Shown here in pieces: positions 37,555 through 41,299 of a DNA stretch of 41,299 nt. Under the pieces are notes generated by a model, which made no database searches, had not been told where the DNA came from, and saw nothing but the letters and a program-made list of their open reading frames with translations. This DNA comes from Branchiostoma floridae (taxonomy: Eukaryota > Chordata > Leptocardii > Amphioxiformes > Branchiostomatidae). Positions within the stretch are counted from its first letter, which is position 1. Each line of letters opens with the position of its first letter. The DNA is taken from the NCBI RefSeq assembly GCF_000003815.2, contig NW_023365758.1, positions 612,318 to 653,616 of the forward strand, read 5' to 3'. The translations under genes and the position numbers were made by a program.

Positions 37555-37774
37555 TGTAACGCTGGTTCATCTTAATCCGAGGGTGACCTATATCCGTTAT
37601 TTGTAAGAATGTTTAAGGATATATTCAGGGATATGAAGTCGACGGACGGTGGTTTCAAATCGGAACATTTTGAAAATATTGAATATTTGAAACCACAGTC
37701 CGCAGACTAAATGTTCTGTTTTTAAAGACAGCGGATAAAGGTCCCCCGTGGATAAAGGTGAACTAGCGTTACAT
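37555..37774. mobile_element. Foldback element, 220 bases
   Basis: Left TGTAACGCTGGTTCATCTTA pairs with right TTTATCC..GGTGAACTAGCGTTACA. The central arms GTCGACGGACGGTGGTTTCAAAT and ATTTGAAACCACAGTCCGCAGAC also pair. Arms of about 90 bases with mismatches. Confidence 0.75.
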
Positions 37775-38279
37775 TGAATGAATTTACAGGAAATGTATAA
37801 TCAACTTAGTATCACAAGCACTCGACATAGAACATGCAGCCATTACAAAGCTACGTGTCAGTTCACACAAACTGCTTGTTGAAAAATGTAAGCATACCGC
37901 ATTCCTTTACAGCAAAGAATTTGTCATGATTGTAGCTCAAACAAGATAAAAGACGAGTGCCATTCTATTTTGGTTATACAACAATGAGGGAAATATCTTC
38001 TTCAATTGTGTACAAGTTAAGTTTCATGCTTTTGGTGTTTAAATAGCACAACAAAATTTACAGTCCTTATGTACTTAGACAAATCACGTATTTTAAACTC
38101 CATCTGCTTTGGCATTAAAACTGTCTTAAGAAGCCAGAAAAAGTTGGACCTGTAAATACTAGTATACTTTGTAGTTTTTAGTATTATATTACATCCTTAC
38201 ACAATAAGTTAGAATCATTAGGAACTGCATTCTTTTCACTTTGACATGTACTTAGCATGTTAGAGAGCATAAACGTACA

Positions 38280-38304
38280 ATAAAGGTCTTCATTCATTCA
38301 TTAT
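38280..38304 (+). mobile_element. LINE-like tail, plus orientation
   Basis: AATAAAGGTCTTCATTCATTCATTAT has the same AATAAAG plus CATT pattern as the tails at 9829 and 16799. Confidence 0.35.
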
Positions 38305-38552
38305 ATGTTGCTCTTGCAAATTGAGTGCTACTATTAATTACAATGTGATCATATCATCATATTTAAAGATATGTATCTCGAGGGACAAGGAGGGTGAGTA
38401 AGTAATATTGGGAGCTACAAAATGCATTTATGCCATGAAATTATGTTTCATAACAATTCTGCAACTCAGCGGTTCAGAAGCGCCGGCTAGTGATCCTTGA
38501 CGGCACTGCAGTCCGAAGCCGTTGAATGAATGGAATCTTCAACTGAGGAAAA

Positions 38553-38719
38553 CTCCAAGCAGATCCGGCGGTGGCATAAGATGATATCAAAGCCGGCCAA
38601 GGAGTATAGCCGGGCAGAGGGAGTCAAACGGGCACCGGAGGCTGCTGACCTCCTCTGGCCGGCTATATTCCTTGGCCAGCTTTGATTCTATCGCATGACA
38701 CCGTCGGATCTGCTTGGAG
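38553..38719. mobile_element. Foldback element at the 3' end of gene C
   Basis: CTCCAAGCAGATCCGGCGGT through TATAGCCGGGCAGAGG (left, about 68 bases) is the inverted, roughly 85 percent match of CCTCTGGCCGGCTATATTCC through GGATCTGCTTGGAG (right). The loop is about 30 bases. Confidence 0.8.
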
Positions 38720-38747
38720 ATTAAACTCATGTTTATGATAAGTTTGG

Positions 38748-39481
38748 TCATCCTTGCATAAACCACGGAGGACCTGCCCATCTTGGAGGGCCCTTCCCCT
38801 TCTTATCCTTGGGGTCCTTATTCTTCTTATCCCTCGGGCACTTCTCTTTCTTATCCTTGGGTCCCTTCTCTTTCTTATCCTTTGGGCCCTCCTCCGTCTT
38901 ATCATTGGTGCCATTCTCCTTCTTTTCCCTCGGGCCATTTTCTTTCTTATCCCTGGGGCCCTTCTCCATATTATCCTTGCGGCCCTTTTCCTTATCATCC
39001 CTAGTGTCCTTCTCCTTCAGATCCCTGGGGCCCTCCTCCTTATCCCTGGGGCCCTCCTCCTTATCCCTGGGGCCCTCCTCCTTGTTACCCCTGGGGCCCT
39101 CCTCCATACCCCTGGGGCCCTCCTTCTTATCCCTGGGGACCTCCTCCTTGTTGCCCCTGGGGCCCTCCTCCATACCCCTGGGGCTCTTCCCCTCATCCGT
39201 GGGGCCCTCCTCCTTCTGATCCCTTGGGCCCATCTCCTTCTTGTCCCCGCGTGGCCATTCAGGTCCAACCGGTCCTGCTGGCCCGTTTTCTCCCTGGGGG
39301 CCAGCAGGACCGACGGGTCCCCTTTCTCCTGGAGGACCCGGGGGCCCTGGGGGACCAGCCAACCCATGGGCGCTTGGGGGTCCTAGGACTGCTGCGGCAT
39401 TCCCTCCCTCTCGGTCTCGAAGCTCAGCAACCTCTTGGGAAAGATTTGCGATCCTTGCTGTGTGCATGGAAAACAAGATTG
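38748..39481 (-). CDS. Gene C exon 3: collagen triplets and (GPRDKKEK)n repeat
   Basis: The exon opens at acceptor GTTCAG (39483-39482) or, in the same phase, at CACACAG (39459-39458). SQEVAELRDREGGNAA is followed by collagen triplets at about 39365-39260. Then come repeats of 7-8 residues (GPRDKEE, GPRGNKEE, GPRDKKEN, GPKDKKEK), encoded by 21- and 24-base units. The end is GKGPPRWAGPPWFMQG and TGA. Because the unit lacks stops in most frames, several other frames on both strands look open here and are shadows. Confidence 0.72.
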
Positions 39482-41277
39482 CTGAACTGTGTTATAGTGT
39501 TTTTTTGTTTGTGATTAACGATTATCTAAACGTATTTGGTAGTTAAACAGGCAGTTTTCAGCATTACTTCTAATTAGTTCATGGCATGGAAGCTCATCTG
39601 TGTTGGTAGAAGAATACATTATAGAAACATACTAACACTTTACTCGAACAGTGGAATTAACGCTATATAGTAACTTACCCCTCTAAATTTTCGGACGAAC
39701 ACCGTCGACCATGTTAACAGAATGAGACGGTCAAAGCTGTTCGTCCGAAAATGTGAGGGGTAAATCCCTATAGTGTCAATTGGGATGCTGGATGTTAAAG
39801 TGTTAGTCATTTCTGTAACGTTTTTGTTTTGTTTATTATCGACACAGATGGACAGCATGATGCAAGTAAATGAATCAACAAATTTGGCGCGTTACACCTT
39901 GAAATGGTTTGCCTGATATTACAAAGGTTTTACATGATTTTCACAAATACACATGTACTATAGTTGCATGCAGAGAACAAAATACAGTAAAACTGACCAG
40001 CAAAGTACGGCTGCAGGACTGCCATAATCACCACCACCAGCACACCCAGGACCTGCCACAGCCGCTTACACAGCCGGATCACTCTCCTCCGCTTCTCCAC
40101 AGCAACATACACGTCTGGTATATCGAAAATATAACGTCGTCTTATGAGCACTTTTATGGTTCCGAATGCGCATGAATGAACCCTATGTAATATGTCATTC
40201 TTTAAGCGGCAGTTTGGGTGTAAGGCTGCTCTTGGGCATTAGTAGGATAACGTAGCACATAAAATATAGCTCGATCAGTTTCATTTTCCCCCACAGACTA
40301 ATACGTATTTCATCGATGGAATACTCCAAAATTCTATAATGCCTCTAAAAGAGTAAAGTAAGGTATTATAGAATTTGTTTGATTTGTATTTTGTATACTG
40401 GTAGTATTTCCAGCAATAATGAGGGCATGAGGATTCTGCTCTCAAACTATTCAAACAGATGTTGGATATAGTACTAGTTGACCATCCCCTACGTAATCAT
40501 GTCCCTCCTTCCAGCACCCACCCAGAACATCTGCTACAGGACAAACTATCCCCCCAACGAGAACAAGATAACAAGACTGCAGAAAGCAAACGATCTGTAA
40601 AACCAGATTGTAGACACCAGTACGTAATGATGGGTACCGCGTACCGGTACACCCGGTACTAAACCGTTTTCTGGTTAAACCGGTCCAAAAAAAGCCGGAC
40701 CCGGGAGAAAAAAAGTAGACCGGACGCTGGACCGTTTCAAAAGTGAACAGATTATACTGGCAGGCTTTCGAATGTTTTGGGGCTTGCAGATCTAAGAAAC
40801 GAACAAGAGCGAAGTAGGGAAGAATTTTTTTCACCAGGCTTCTACAGGCAAGCTTACATGACTCGAATAGGATTTTAAAATGCCAATGGACGTCAGATAT
40901 TCTAGCAAACAGAATCCTTAGTCACTAAATGGACCATTGTTTTGAGCATCGTCCATTTGCGAGTTTTCACAGATAATTGGGCCCAGGTTCAAGTCCTGAC
41001 CAGATGCCCTGGACCTGGACCGTACCTGCACCTGGATTTTTTGTACCGGTACCCATCTCCAATCGGTACCTTATGCCAGGGGTGTGTAGATTTATCTATG
41101 TATTATTTGTATATTCACGTGTGATTTTGTGGGTGCAAAACACGCCATTCAGACCGCCATCACGTGTATGCCCGTGCTATGTTGAATATAAATCACGAGA
41201 GAATAAAAAGAATATTAATATTCATGCCCGTCACCTTCTCTGGGTATGTACAGCTGGTTGGGTGTTCTCGCCGCCAT
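38748..41277 (-). CDS. Gene C: type II membrane protein with collagen stretch and charged repeat
   Basis: Three exons on the minus strand: 41277-41235, 40114-39998 and 39481-38748 with TGA. Phases agree (1 and 1). Domain order: short cytoplasmic N-terminus with VEKRRRVIRLCKRLW; one transmembrane helix (VLGVLVVVIMAVLQPYFA and following residues); a short coiled-coil-like NLSQEVAELRDRE; ten or so Gly-X-Y triplets (AGPPGPPGPPGERGPVGPAG); then about 150 residues of GPRDKKE-type repeats. Type II topology with a collagen domain is known from collagens XIII/XXIII/XXV, gliomedin and class A scavenger receptors. The protein has no C-terminal globular domain before the stop, and the repeat is not collagenous. 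It could be an unusual membrane collagen or a decaying copy. Confidence 0.72.
38770..39235 (-). repeat. Coding minisatellite, 21- to 24-base units
   Basis: On the plus strand GGGGCCCTCCTCCTTATCCCT recurs exactly or nearly so at 39027-39080, then mixed with GTTACCCCT and CATACCCCT versions. Left of 38990 the unit lengthens to 24 bases (TTCTTATCCYTKGGGCCCTTCTCY). Confidence 0.85.
39653..39782. mobile_element. Foldback element in intron 2 of gene C
   Basis: Left TTACCCCTCTAAATTTTCGGACGAACA (39675 on) pairs with right TGTTCGTCCGAAAATGTGAGGGGTAAA (ending 39764). Pairing extends outward with ATTAACGCTATAT and ATAGTGTCAATT. Confidence 0.75.
39998..40114 (-). CDS. Gene C exon 2: membrane anchor
   Basis: 38 codons on a symmetric phase 1-1 exon: VYVAVEKRRRVIRLCKRLWQ then VLGVLVVVIMAVLQPYFA. 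The positive cluster before the helix sets the N-terminus inside the cell. Acceptor GATATACCAG, donor GCTG|GTCAGT. Confidence 0.78.
40115..41234 (-). other. Intron 1 of gene C
   Basis: No coding content. It contains GATGGGTACCGCGTACCGGTAC (40627-40648) and the inverted GTACCGGTACCCATC (41044-41058), which may be the ends of an element of about 430 bases. The arms beyond these ends match poorly. Confidence 0.4.
41235..41277 (-). CDS. Gene C exon 1
   Basis: Fourteen codons plus one base: MAARTPNQLYIPRE. Donor GAAG|GTGACG, phase 1. The next exon completes an Asp codon. Confidence 0.65.
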
Positions 41278-41281
41278 GTTG
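41270..41281 (-). promoter_or_regulatory. TISU / YY1-type initiator at the gene C start codon
   Basis: Minus strand CAACATGGCGGC fits the TISU consensus SAASATGGCGGC exactly. In other animals TISU directs initiation on very short 5' UTRs and doubles as a YY1 site. Confidence 0.6.
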
Positions 41282-41299
41282 GCAAGGAACCGCCAATTG

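Noticed and set aside
38754-39386. Long open frames on the plus strand (up to 210 codons) over the charged repeat
   Set aside because: They are stop-free by-products of 21/24-base units. The minus-strand frame alone connects to collagen triplets and to a membrane exon in the right phase.
40987-40997. GGTTCAAGTCC, a match to the tRNA B box
   Set aside because: No A box at the right distance upstream and no cloverleaf pairing.

Overview
The window looks like nuclear DNA of an invertebrate deuterostome, most likely a lancelet (Branchiostoma). The evidence is spliced genes with short exons and GT-AG introns, two different LINEs, many short foldback elements, tetranucleotide repeats seeded by LINE tails, and extracellular module mixtures typical of that genome. 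No species-specific marker is present, so the organism is an inference. Three 100-base N runs (1570-1669, 20172-20271, 21410-21509) are assembly gaps.

All three genes I can support lie on the minus strand. Gene A (1-10389, start codon at the right, running off the left edge) encodes a type I membrane receptor: signal peptide, a cadherin repeat, an unassigned cysteine-poor region ending in an Ig-like fold, one 8-cysteine EGF module, one Ig domain, a transmembrane helix and the start of a cytoplasmic tail. Its introns hold an almost uninterrupted LINE in the opposite orientation (3050-6927), two hAT-like MITEs and several LINE tails. Gene B (12047-18551, six coding exons, about 720 residues) is an acidic-to-basic low-complexity protein I do not recognise. 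It carries a one-base frameshift (or a 50-base intron) in its first coding exon, a duplicated copy of exon 4, and a 5'-truncated CR1/L2-type LINE in its last intron. Gene C (38748-41277) is a small type II membrane protein with a collagen stretch that runs into a highly charged 7-8-residue repeat. Its start codon matches the TISU consensus.

From 18.6 to 38.5 kb I find no gene. The region is a repeat landscape: foldback elements at 21.1, 21.5, 28.8, 37.6 and 38.6 kb; a 935-bp terminal-inverted-repeat element at 26.8-27.7 kb whose target site is shown by a neighbouring unoccupied paralogue; a six-copy dimeric satellite at 35.5-37.4 kb; small tandem arrays at 22.8-23.3, 23.7-24.0, 24.3 and 25.1-25.3 kb; and several clusters of CAGGTG/CACCTG E-boxes that could be regulatory.

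The three genes do not form an evident pathway. A and C both encode cell-surface proteins, but nothing in the sequence ties them together. All exon calls rest on reading frame, splice signals and agreement of intron phase from exon to exon. No search or alignment was run.
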